DNA of 64,000 nucleotides from an uncultured Planktomarina sp. (GTDB taxonomy: Bacteria; Pseudomonadota; Alphaproteobacteria; Rhodobacterales; Rhodobacteraceae): contig CALSQF010000010.1 of the NCBI GenBank assembly GCA_943788425.1, forward strand, positions 1 to 64,000, read 5' to 3'. The stretch's first letter is position 1, and every line of letters begins with the position of its first letter. Shown piece after piece: positions 56,303-64,000 of this stretch. The translations under genes were made by a program, and so were the position numbers. A model generated the notes under the pieces. The model searched no databases. It was not told the DNA's origin and saw only the letters and a program-made list of their open reading frames with translations.

Positions 56303-57076
56303 ATGCACAATATACAGAACAAACGCATCGCCTTTATGGCCAGTACCGCAGAGTTGGCGCAGTCTGCAAGGAATACATTGGTGCACAGTTTTGGCGATTG
56401 CGACACAAGCACTGCGGAGGTGATCGTGGCGCTTGGTGGCGATGGTTTTATGCTGCAAACTCTGCATGCGACCCAACATTTGAACGTGCCCGTTTATGGG
56501 ATGAATCGCGGAACGGTTGGGTTCTTGATGAATGAGTTCTCGACTGAGGGTTTGAGTGCGCGATTGGCGGCCGCGGAAGAGGCAGTGATCAATCCGCTGC
56601 GGATGCGGGCAACCTGTGTTGATGGCCAAACCCAGACGGCGCTGGCGATCAATGAGGTATCGCTTTTGCGTCAGGGGCCGCAGGCGGCAAAATTACAGAT
56701 ATTTGTCGATGATCGGCTAAGGTTGAGCGAATTGGCCTGCGATGGGGCTTTGGTCGCCACACCAGCGGGCTCGACCGCTTACAACTATTCTGCACATGGT
56801 CCGATTTTGCCGATTGGATCCGAAGTTTTAGCGCTGACTGCGATGGCGGCTTTTCGGCCGCGCAGATGGCGCGGGGCGGTGTTGCCAAAGGCGGCGAAGG
56901 TGCGGTTTGAAGTGATTGAACCTTTTAAGCGTCCCGTCATGGCCGATGCGGACAATTGCTCGGTCAAAAATGTGGTGTCGGTGGAGATTGAAAGCGCGGG
57001 GGATGTGGCGCACCGTTTGCTATTCGATCCCGATCATGGGTTGGAAGAGCGGCTCATTCGCGAGCAATTTGCCTGA
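56303..57076 (+). CDS. nadK: NAD kinase
   Basis: 257 residues. GGDG motif IVALGGDGFML, MNRGTVGFLMNEF, and the substrate loops AINEVSLLR and VATPAGSTAYNYSAHGPI. Phosphorylates NAD to NADP. GGAG lies upstream of the ATG. A hairpin with a short T run follows the stop. Confidence 0.95.
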   Translation: MHNIQNKRIAFMASTAELAQSARNTLVHSFGDCDTSTAEVIVALGGDGFMLQTLHATQHLNVPVYGMNRGTVGFLMNEFSTEGLSARLAAAEEAVINPLRMRATCVDGQTQTALAINEVSLLRQGPQAAKLQIFVDDRLRLSELACDGALVATPAGSTAYNYSAHGPILPIGSEVLALTAMAAFRPRRWRGAVLPKAAKVRFEVIEPFKRPVMADADNCSVKNVVSVEIESAGDVAHRLLFDPDHGLEERLIREQFA

Positions 57077-57086
57077 TTGGGCGTGA

Positions 57087-57121
57087 CAGCCGGACCTGCA
57101 TGCATGGCCCGGCTGCAATTT
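57087..57121 (+). terminator. Probable terminator of nadK
   Basis: CAGCCGG...CCGGCTG (7-bp stem, inner GCATGC palindrome in the loop) then CAATTTTA, eleven bases after the nadK stop. Confidence 0.6.
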
Positions 57122-57124
57122 TAC

Positions 57125-57220
57125 TTAGGTGCCTGAAGAGGAGGCCACGCCGATTGTTGCCACGATCACAACCAATGGCAAAATGTTCACCAAGCTGGAT
57201 GTGTCGATAACATTTTTCAT
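57125..57220 (-). CDS. Candidate 31-residue hydrophobic peptide
   Basis: MKNVIDTSSLVNILPLVVIV, then ATIGVASSSGT: one likely transmembrane helix (about residues 10-26) with polar ends. It lies 63 bases downstream of prpE on the same strand, in the 207-bp prpE-nadK gap. No convincing ribosome-binding site. Supported only by composition and position; could be chance. Confidence 0.35.
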   Translation of the reverse strand: MKNVIDTSSLVNILPLVVIVATIGVASSSGT

Positions 57221-57283
57221 TTTTTAACATGACGTTAAGTTCGAACAGCGAAGATTGCATCCAGAACTATTATAATGCGCGCT

Positions 57284-59173
57284 TTATGATTGGGCGTATC
57301 CCAAGCTTTGCAGCGCTGAACGCACCTCGTCCAAAACAGCAGGATCATCTATCGTCGCGGGAGCTTTATAGGCTTTGCCGTCAGCTATGCTAACCATCGT
57401 TGCGCGCAAGATTTTGCCTGAGCGTGTCTTGGGCAGGCGATCCACCACACAGGCCAGTTTGAATGCCGCAACGGGACCGATCTTCTCGCGTACCAAGGTG
57501 ATGACCTCGGCAACGACCTGCTCGGCTGTGCGGGTGCAGCCATCGTTGAGGCAGAGAAACCCAAGTGGCAATTGCCCCTTGAGCTCATCGCCCACACCAA
57601 TCACGGCGCATTCAGCCACATCTGGATGACTGGCCAAAACTTCTTCCATTCCACCGGTTGAAAGCCTGTGCCCAGCGACGTTGATGACGTCATCGGTTCG
57701 CGCCATGATATAGAGGTAGCCATCTTCATCAATCATCCCGGCATCGCCTGTTTCATAATAGCCGGGAAACGCTGTGAGGTAGGATTTAATGAAGCGATCA
57801 GACGCATTCCAAAGGGTTGGCAGGGTGCCGGGGGGGAGCGGCAGTTTTATCGCAATAGCGCCCAACTCGCCGACTGGCATTTGATGGCCGCTCTCATCCA
57901 AGATTTGCACATCATAGCCGGGCATGGCGACGGTTGGGGAGCCAATTTTGACCGGCATGGCCTCAAGGCCCGTCGGATTTCCGGCAATTGTAAAGCCGGT
58001 TTCGGTTTGCCACCAGTGGTCATAGACGGGCACGCCCATGACCTTCTGCGCCCATTCTATCGTATCAGGGTCGGCCCGTTCGCCTGCCAGATAGAGCGCA
58101 CGAAGTCTGCTCATGTCGAAATTTTTGATTGAGTCGCCCTTTGAATCTTGCCGTTTGATTGCACGAAAGGCGGTGGGTGCCGTGAAGAAACTGCGCACAT
58201 CGTGCTCGGCAATGACCCGCCAAAAGGTTGTTGCATCGGGTGTGCCAACTGGCTTGCCCTCAAACACGACAGTGGTGTTGCCATGGATCAATGGCGCATA
58301 GCAAATATAGGAATGTCCAACGACCCAACCCACGTCGGAGGCGGCCCAAAACACATCGCCCGGATCGACATTATAGATGTTTTTCATCGTCCAGTGCAAC
58401 GCAACTAAATGCCCAGCGGTTGGGCGCACAACGCCCTTTGGCGCGCCGGTTGTACCGGAGGTGTAGAGAATATAGGCCGGATGATCTCCGGATACGGCAA
58501 CGCAGGGAGCGGGCGCTACGCCCTCTTGCAAATCGTGCCATTCGATGTCCCGCGGTCCCAACTCAGCCTCGCATTGGGGGCGCTGAAAGATCACGCTAAA
58601 TTCAGGCTTATTCGCAGCCAAATCAATAGCGCCATCGAGCAGTGGTTTATATTCGACAATGCGGCCGGGCTCGATCCCGCAGGATCCTGCAATAATTGCC
58701 TTTGGAGTGGCGTCATCTATACGAACTGCCAGTTCATTTGCGGCGAAACCGCCGAAGACAACTGAATGAATCGCGCCGATACGGACGCATGCCAGCATGG
58801 CCACCAAGGCTTCAGGCACCATCGGCATGTAGATGACGACCCGATCTCCCACCGTCACACCTTTGGCGGCCAGCCCGCCTGCGAGCGTGGCGACTTGCTG
58901 TTGTAACTCGGCATAGGTGGTTTTGGATTTTTGTCCTGTAACAGGGCTGTCATAGATAATGGCCACTCGATCGCCATTGCCGGAGTCGACATGGCGATCA
59001 ACGGCGTTATAACAGGTGTTGACCTGCGCATCCTTGAACCATTCGTACAGGGGGGCGTCATCGTTCCATAGAGCTTTGGAGGGTGCTTTGATCCAATCAA
59101 TAGCCTCAGCAGCTTTCATCCAAAACGCCTCTGGATCTGCCTGCCAGCCGGCATAAACTTCTTTATAGGACAT
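57284..59173 (-). CDS. prpE: Propionyl-CoA synthetase (acetyl-CoA synthetase-like)
   Basis: 629 residues. AMP-forming acyl-CoA ligase: ILYTSGTTGAPKGVVRP (A3), WWQTETGFTIAGNP, YETGDAG, and the C-terminal catalytic lysine in LPKTRSGKILRATM. The subgroup pattern LYLAGERADPDT and the N-terminal YKEVYAGWQADPEAFW favour PrpE over Acs. Activates propionate, feeding the methylmalonyl-CoA route (mce, meaB). GGAGG precedes the ATG. Confidence 0.88.
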   Translation of the reverse strand: MSYKEVYAGWQADPEAFWMKAAEAIDWIKAPSKALWNDDAPLYEWFKDAQVNTCYNAVDRHVDSGNGDRVAIIYDSPVTGQKSKTTYAELQQQVATLAGGLAAKGVTVGDRVVIYMPMVPEALVAMLACVRIGAIHSVVFGGFAANELAVRIDDATPKAIIAGSCGIEPGRIVEYKPLLDGAIDLAANKPEFSVIFQRPQCEAELGPRDIEWHDLQEGVAPAPCVAVSGDHPAYILYTSGTTGAPKGVVRPTAGHLVALHWTMKNIYNVDPGDVFWAASDVGWVVGHSYICYAPLIHGNTTVVFEGKPVGTPDATTFWRVIAEHDVRSFFTAPTAFRAIKRQDSKGDSIKNFDMSRLRALYLAGERADPDTIEWAQKVMGVPVYDHWWQTETGFTIAGNPTGLEAMPVKIGSPTVAMPGYDVQILDESGHQMPVGELGAIAIKLPLPPGTLPTLWNASDRFIKSYLTAFPGYYETGDAGMIDEDGYLYIMARTDDVINVAGHRLSTGGMEEVLASHPDVAECAVIGVGDELKGQLPLGFLCLNDGCTRTAEQVVAEVITLVREKIGPVAAFKLACVVDRLPKTRSGKILRATMVSIADGKAYKAPATIDDPAVLDEVRSALQSLGYAQS

Positions 59174-59336
59174 CTGTTCGCCTCCACGTCAGTTTTGAGA
59201 AGGTTATTCCCTATCACAGGCTTGGACGCAACATTGGGCTTGCGCTAACAGTTCGGCATGCGACGATCCGCCATTGCATCATGTAGAACTCTGGTGGAAA
59301 ATGGCGATTAAGTCGCTGTGATATGGAAGAGAGATC

Positions 59337-60431
59337 ATGCAAAACATACGCGCCGAAGTGGTGTTGCCAACCAAAAAATTGCGAGATGACATTCCGTTTT
59401 TCACCAAAACGCTTGGGATGCGCATGGATGAAATTTTTCCAGCCGATGATCCCAGCGTTGCGGTATTTTCCGGCTATGGTTTGCGTGTACGGGTTCAAAA
59501 GGACGCGGAGACTGTTCCGGGGTTGTTGCGCATCCTATGTGATGACCCGATGTTGATTGCCGGTGGCCAGACGCATTTGACCGCGCCCAATGGCACGCGC
59601 ATTGAAATTGCCGCCCTCGCCCCGCCCGTCGTGATGCCACCGGTTGCGCATGAATTTGTTGTGCGCCGCATGGCCGATCAAGCCCCCTGGGTCATAGGGC
59701 GCGCAGGCATGCAATATCGCGACCTTATTCCCAGCCGCTTGGGCGGTTCAATCATCGCCAGTCATATCCGCATTCCTGGCGGCGGACCGGTGCCGGATAT
59801 GGTGCATTTCCACTCCGTCGGGTTTCAACTGATCTATTGCTACAAAGGCTGGGTGGATTTGGTCTATGAGGACCAGGGTCCACCGTTTCGCCTCGAAGCT
59901 GGAAATTGCGTGATCCAACCGCCAGAAATCCGTCACCGTGTGCTCTTTGCCAGTGAAGATTTAGAGGTGATTGAAATTGGCGTGCCCGCAGAACATATCA
60001 CCACAATAGATCATAGCATGGATCTGCCAACCGAGCATATACGGCCCGATCGGCTGTTTGAGGGGCAGAGGTTTGTTCATTACAAAGCCAATGAAACTGA
60101 ATGGTGCCCGTTCCGCCTTCCGGGGTTTGTGGCGCGCAACACGATGATTTGTGCGAATACAGGAGCCATCGCGGGGGTTCAGGTGGTCAAGCCGGGGTCG
60201 GACCGACCTGTTTGGGCAAGCCACACGAGTGATATTCACTTCACCTTCGTCTTGCATGGTCACTTGACGCTGCAAAGCAAAGATCAAGCGGCGCAGACGC
60301 TTGTGGCTGGCGATGCTTTTGTCACCCCGCCGGATATGGCTTGTTTGTATAGCGCGCCCTCTGAGGATCTTGAGCTGTTAGAGGTCAGTTTGCCCGGTGA
60401 ATTTGAGACTCATTTGGAAGACAGGGCTTAA
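59337..60431 (+). CDS. Cupin-domain protein with VOC-like N-terminus
   Basis: 364 residues. The first about 75 residues look like half a VOC module (RAEVVLPTKKLRDDIPFFTKTLGM). Two cupin-like repeats follow (about 150-225: VHFHSVGFQLIYCYKGWVDLV and VIQPPEIRHRVLF; about 265-345: IHFTFVLHGHLTL and DAFVTPPDM). Possibly a metal-dependent dioxygenase or isomerase. Substrate unknown; no pathway hint from neighbours. Confidence 0.72.
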   Translation: MQNIRAEVVLPTKKLRDDIPFFTKTLGMRMDEIFPADDPSVAVFSGYGLRVRVQKDAETVPGLLRILCDDPMLIAGGQTHLTAPNGTRIEIAALAPPVVMPPVAHEFVVRRMADQAPWVIGRAGMQYRDLIPSRLGGSIIASHIRIPGGGPVPDMVHFHSVGFQLIYCYKGWVDLVYEDQGPPFRLEAGNCVIQPPEIRHRVLFASEDLEVIEIGVPAEHITTIDHSMDLPTEHIRPDRLFEGQRFVHYKANETEWCPFRLPGFVARNTMICANTGAIAGVQVVKPGSDRPVWASHTSDIHFTFVLHGHLTLQSKDQAAQTLVAGDAFVTPPDMACLYSAPSEDLELLEVSLPGEFETHLEDRA

Positions 60432-60531
60432 ACCCTTAACGGCTGCGGCATTTGCAGGGTAGACGGGGTCAACCATTGGGTATGTAATGCGTGTCAGCGG
60501 CGCTGCGCGCCGATTTTGAAAGGTTATAGTC

Positions 60532-60948
60532 ATGAGCAATGATTTAATTCTCGCCGCGTCTCAGGTTCGTCTGAAAGCCTATGTGCCTTATTCCAATTTC
60601 CCTGTTGGGGCCGCGTTGCGCACTGTTAGCGGCGCAATTTATGTCGGCTGCAATGTCGAAAATGTTGCCTACCCCGAGGGAACTTGCGCTGAGGCCGGTG
60701 CGATTGCTGCCATGTGTGCAGGGGGGGAATATGAGATTACTGAAGTGGCTGTGATTGCTGGATCAGACCGTCCTGTGCCGCCCTGTGGCGGCTGTCGTCA
60801 AAAATTGGCGGAATTTGCCAAGGGACAGGTGCCCGTGACGTTGCTGGCGACCAATGGTGCGCAAGAGCGAACAATGGTGGCAGATTTGCTGCCCAGTGCA
60901 TTTGATCCCGATCATCTGACATCTGGGACGCAGGACCCGAAAGCCTGA
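60532..60948 (+). CDS. cdd: Cytidine deaminase
   Basis: 138 residues. Zinc motif GTCAEAGAIAAM (C-A-E) and PPCGGCRQ (PCxxC), and substrate motif YSNFPVGAAL. Deaminates cytidine and deoxycytidine to uridines. First gene of cdd-deoA-deoB-add; the stop shares a base with the deoA start (TGATG). Confidence 0.95.
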   Translation: MSNDLILAASQVRLKAYVPYSNFPVGAALRTVSGAIYVGCNVENVAYPEGTCAEAGAIAAMCAGGEYEITEVAVIAGSDRPVPPCGGCRQKLAEFAKGQVPVTLLATNGAQERTMVADLLPSAFDPDHLTSGTQDPKA

Positions 60949-62270
60949 TGCTGACCCGCGACCTTCTTTTGGCTTTACGAGAAGGCTTGCCGGTACCGGC
61001 AGAGGCGGTGCGGGCTTTTGGTGCCAACTTGGGCGCGGGCGATATTAGTGATGCTCAAGCCGGAGCATTTGCAATGGCGATTTGTTTGCAGGGGCTCAGC
61101 GAACAGGGGCGCGTGGCTTTGACGCTCGGCATGCGAGATAGCGGCAAAGTGCTGGGCTGGGACCTGCCGGGTAAAATGATCGATAAGCATTCTACCGGCG
61201 GCGTAGGGGATTCAGTTTCATTGATTCTGGCGCCGATGCTGGCGGCGGTTGGTGCCTATGTTCCAATGATTTCTGGGCGCGGATTGGGGCACACGGGCGG
61301 GACCTTAGACAAATTGGAGGCTATCCCAGGCCTGAAAACGCAATTCACTGAGGTCGAATTTCGCGCCATTGTGGCCAATGTTGGCTGCGCGATTGTGGCG
61401 CCAAGCCTGGATATCGCGCCGGCCGATCAACGCCTCTATGCGGTGCGCGATGTAACCGGGACTGTACGATCTCGGGATTTGATCACTGCCTCCATTTTGG
61501 CCAAAAAACTGGCCGCGGGGCTGGAGGGGCTGGTGCTGGATGTCAAAACTGGCTCGGGAGCGGTGATGTCAGATCTGGGTCAAGCGCGAGATCTGGCGCA
61601 GGCCTTGGTCGCCACCGCCAATGGAGCCGGTTGCCCCACCAGCGCGGTGTTGACCGATATGAGTCAACCGCTGATCCCAAGTATTGGAAATGCGCTTGAG
61701 ATTGCCGACGTGATGCGTGCCTTTGAGACTGGGCAAGGGGCGATGGTCGAGGTGGCGCTTGAGCTTGGCACGCAGCTCTTGCTGCAAGCACAAATGGTTC
61801 TAACTGAGACAGGCGCGCGTGACCGCTTGCGGGCAACTTTGCAAGATGGCAGCGCCAAGGCCCGGTTTGGCGCGATGGTTCGGGCGCAGGGCGGCCCGGC
61901 AAATTTTGTAGATCGCTGGCAAGACTATCTTGAAATCGCTCCGGCCTATGAGCTGCGTGCTGCGAATGCGGGCTATTTGAGTGAGATAGATGGGGCCGCG
62001 CTGGGGCAGGCTGTGGTTACGCTCGGCGGCGGGCGGCAACGCGAAGATGATCGGATCGACCATTCCGTTGGCCTGTCTGACATTACCCCCCTGGGCACGT
62101 ATCTGCGCAAAGGCGCGCCGATCGCGCGGCTGCATTGCCGAAGCTCGAAACAAGCGGATATCGCCCTGCGCGCTATTCAGGCCGCGCTTACCCTGAGTTC
62201 AGAGCCTCCGGTTTTGCCGGCTTTGATCATTGAACGGATTATGCCAGAAAAGGTCTCAAAACATGGCTAG
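60948..62270 (+). CDS. deoA: Thymidine phosphorylase
   Basis: 440 residues. KHSTGGVGDSVSLILAPMLA phosphate loop, ISGRGLGHTGGTLDKLEAIPG, and DVKTGSGAVM. Splits thymidine or deoxyuridine to base and deoxyribose 1-phosphate. Overlaps deoB by eight bases. Complements tdk at 25 kb. Confidence 0.95.
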   Translation: MLTRDLLLALREGLPVPAEAVRAFGANLGAGDISDAQAGAFAMAICLQGLSEQGRVALTLGMRDSGKVLGWDLPGKMIDKHSTGGVGDSVSLILAPMLAAVGAYVPMISGRGLGHTGGTLDKLEAIPGLKTQFTEVEFRAIVANVGCAIVAPSLDIAPADQRLYAVRDVTGTVRSRDLITASILAKKLAAGLEGLVLDVKTGSGAVMSDLGQARDLAQALVATANGAGCPTSAVLTDMSQPLIPSIGNALEIADVMRAFETGQGAMVEVALELGTQLLLQAQMVLTETGARDRLRATLQDGSAKARFGAMVRAQGGPANFVDRWQDYLEIAPAYELRAANAGYLSEIDGAALGQAVVTLGGGRQREDDRIDHSVGLSDITPLGTYLRKGAPIARLHCRSSKQADIALRAIQAALTLSSEPPVLPALIIERIMPEKVSKHG

Positions 62271-63435
62271 GGCGTTCGTGGTTGTTCTGGATTCTTTGGG
62301 TTGCGGTGGTGCGCCAGATGCTGCCGAATTTGGCGATCTGGGGGCCAATACGCTGGGTCACATCATCCAGGCGCGCCAGGGTCAATTGCATGTGCCGACT
62401 TTGGCCGCTTTGGGCCTGGGCGAGGTGCTGCAGCATTCCAGCGGCATGTCCTCTCCGTGGCCGGCAGCGACCTTGGGGGTATGGGCGGTGGCACGCGAAA
62501 TCTCCAAGGGAAAAGATACCCCATCGGGCCATTGGGAATTGGCTGGGGTGCCAGTGCCGTGGGATTGGCACTATTTTCCCAATAAAACGCCAGCGTTTCC
62601 GCCGCAGGTGTTGGCAGCATTGCAAGACTTTGCAGGTGGCAGCCTGGCCAATTGCCACGCTTCTGGGATGCCGGTGATTGAGGCTTTTGGTGCCGAGCAT
62701 CTGCGCTCTGGCTTGCCGATTTGTTACACCTCTGTGGACAGCGTGTTTCAAATTGCTGCCCATGAAGACCATTTCGGTTTGCAAAATCTTTATCAGCTTT
62801 GCCAAGATATGGCAGGCATTTTACATGAAATGAAGGTTGGGCGGGTAATCGCACGGCCCTTTGTTGGATCGCTGGAAACGGGATTTCATCGCACGCTGAA
62901 CCGTAAAGATTTTGCTATGGATCCACCGCATGCAACCCTCTGCGAATGGGTTATGCAGGCCGGACATCCGGTGCATGCGATTGGCAAGATCGGTGACATA
63001 TTTTCGATGCGCGGGATTACGCGCTGCCGCAAGGGCAGTGATGCGCAGCTGATGGAACATTTGGCCGATGAAATGAAGCACGCGCCGGACGGCAGTTTAA
63101 TTTTCGCGAATTTTGTAGAATTCGACACGCTCTTTGGCCATCGGCGCGATGCGGAGGGCTATGCGGGGGCACTGGAATGGTTTGATGCGCAGATTGGTCC
63201 GATTTTGGCTGAAAGCCGGTCTAATGATCTGGTAATCTTTACAGCGGATCATGGCAATGATCCGACCTGGCGGGGCACAGATCATACGCGCGAGCAGGTG
63301 CCAGTGCTTGTTCATGGGCAGAAGTTGGCGCAACAATTGGGTTGTGAGCGCACGATTGCGTTTCAAGATGTGGCTGCAACGGTGGCCATGCATTTGGGTG
63401 TTGTCGCACAAGGGCAGGGTAGGAATTTTTTATGA
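62263..63435 (+). CDS. deoB: Phosphopentomutase
   Basis: 390 residues of the alkaline-phosphatase superfamily. The metal and nucleophile segments VVLDSLGCGGAPDAAEFGD, KGKDTPSGHWELAG-like DTPSGHWEL, and the C-terminal VIFTADHGNDPTW are present. Converts (deoxy)ribose 1-phosphate to the 5-phosphate. The ATG at 62263 lies inside deoA; an earlier start at 62230 would lengthen the overlap without similarity. Confidence 0.94.
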   Translation: MARAFVVVLDSLGCGGAPDAAEFGDLGANTLGHIIQARQGQLHVPTLAALGLGEVLQHSSGMSSPWPAATLGVWAVAREISKGKDTPSGHWELAGVPVPWDWHYFPNKTPAFPPQVLAALQDFAGGSLANCHASGMPVIEAFGAEHLRSGLPICYTSVDSVFQIAAHEDHFGLQNLYQLCQDMAGILHEMKVGRVIARPFVGSLETGFHRTLNRKDFAMDPPHATLCEWVMQAGHPVHAIGKIGDIFSMRGITRCRKGSDAQLMEHLADEMKHAPDGSLIFANFVEFDTLFGHRRDAEGYAGALEWFDAQIGPILAESRSNDLVIFTADHGNDPTWRGTDHTREQVPVLVHGQKLAQQLGCERTIAFQDVAATVAMHLGVVAQGQGRNFL

Positions 63436-64000
63436 GTTGGAAAACATTTCCGAAAATTGAGCTGCATCTGCATTTGGAGGGGGCGGCGGATCCGGCCTTT
63501 ATCCGGGGGCTCGCACAAGAGAAATCTGTTGATATTGGAGGGATTTTTGATGAGGCTGGCGCCTATAAATACAAAGGATTTGGCGAGTTTTTGCAGGTTT
63601 ATGAGGCGGCCACCCAAGCGCTGCAAGGCCCAGAGGATTTTCAGCGCCTGACGCAATCAGTCTTAGAAAACCTCGCTGAACACAATGTTGTTTATGCAGA
63701 GACTTTCGTTTCCCCAGACTTTTGTGGTGGCAGAGATTTGGGCGCTTGGCGCGAGTATCTGCATGCCATGCAAGAGGCGCATGTTGAGGGGGTGACGCTG
63801 AAAGGTATCGTCACCTGCATCCGCCACTTTGGTCCAGACAAAGCGCGAGAAACGGCCATGTGCGCTGCCGAAACGGCGGGGGAGTGGCTTGTTGGCTTTG
63901 GCATGGGCGGGGCTGAGGATGCAGGCAAGGCCCAGGACTTTGCCTATTCGTTTGATATGGCGCGCGAAGCTGGGCTGCGCTTGACCTCTCACGCTGGCGA
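63432..64000 (+). CDS. add: Adenosine deaminase, partial (C-terminus outside window)
   Basis: About 189 residues visible. FPKIELHLHLEGAADPAFI carries the metal-binding HxH; FLQVYEAATQALQGPEDFQRL and AEHNVVYAETFVSP follow the family order. Deaminates adenosine/deoxyadenosine to inosine. The ATG overlaps the deoB stop (ATGA), completing a coupled nucleoside-salvage operon. The frame runs off the window end. Confidence 0.93.
   Translation, partial: MSWKTFPKIELHLHLEGAADPAFIRGLAQEKSVDIGGIFDEAGAYKYKGFGEFLQVYEAATQALQGPEDFQRLTQSVLENLAEHNVVYAETFVSPDFCGGRDLGAWREYLHAMQEAHVEGVTLKGIVTCIRHFGPDKARETAMCAAETAGEWLVGFGMGGAEDAGKAQDFAYSFDMAREAGLRLTSHAG

Noticed and set aside
1-64000. CRISPR arrays, insertion sequences, prophage or tRNA/rRNA genes
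   Set aside because: No regularly spaced repeats, transposase, integrase, terminal inverted repeats or cloverleaf-like intergenic sequence were found on reading through the window.

Overview
The window is a chromosomal segment, gene-dense on both strands with modest G+C, from an alphaproteobacterium. It most likely belongs to the marine Roseobacter group of Rhodobacterales. Evidence: a TauR/Tpa/Xsc/Pta taurine (C2-sulfonate) pathway next to a SoeABC-type sulfite dehydrogenase, a GcrA cell-cycle regulator, DUF1467 and DUF6356 proteins, a non-pyrrolysine MttB paralogue beside a dimethylglycine-dehydrogenase-like flavoprotein, and the methylmalonyl-CoA accessory genes mce and meaB. This is inferred from gene families only; no rRNA or tRNA gene was seen. 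No phage, insertion sequence, CRISPR array or island was found.

Layout. 0-7.2 kb: taurine uptake and deamination (sulfite exporter, tauR and tpa on minus; tauABC divergent on plus). 7.2-15.7 kb: a methylated-amine pair (DMGDH-like and MttB-like), a FadN-type beta-oxidation protein, an alpha/beta hydrolase and a sulfhydrylase (metY-like). 15.9-17.4 kb: a GGDEF-EAL protein. 17.5-24.9 kb: the operon xsc-pta-soeA-(39-codon ORF)-soeB-soeC. 25-33 kb: tdk, arsH, carB, an Lrp-type regulator, aspS and a receiver protein. 33.5-41 kb: mce, small membrane proteins, a nitroreductase, a deacetylase, an M48 lipoprotein, rimO and gcrA. 41-46.7 kb: an ABC-2 permease, argD-argF behind a candidate arginine leader peptide, and gnd. 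46.7-57 kb: hrpB, meaB, rpmB, lepA, glyA and nadK. 57-64 kb: prpE, a cupin protein and the nucleoside-salvage operon cdd-deoA-deoB-add, cut by the window end.

How the genes work together. Taurine enters by TauABC and is deaminated by Tpa to sulfoacetaldehyde. Xsc splits this into acetyl phosphate and sulfite, Pta makes acetyl-CoA, and SoeABC oxidises the sulfite to sulfate or the TauE-like protein exports it. Three pairs of 10-bp direct repeats resembling the TauR box, each spaced exactly 23 bp, lie upstream of tauR, tpa/tauABC and xsc and would tie the two loci into one regulon.

The most notable points are: (1) a 14-codon ORF ending in five consecutive arginine codons, followed by a hairpin with a short T run, just upstream of argD-argF (candidate attenuator); (2) an unrecognised 39-codon ORF overlapping soeA and abutting soeB; (3) the TauR-box series; (4) four clear single-base frameshifts (tauR, tpa, an alpha/beta hydrolase, GGDEF-EAL), a possible fifth in a membrane protein, an in-frame TGA in a receiver protein, and an Lrp-type gene without a proper start codon. 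Several of these lie in short homopolymers, so assembly error must be excluded before calling them decay.
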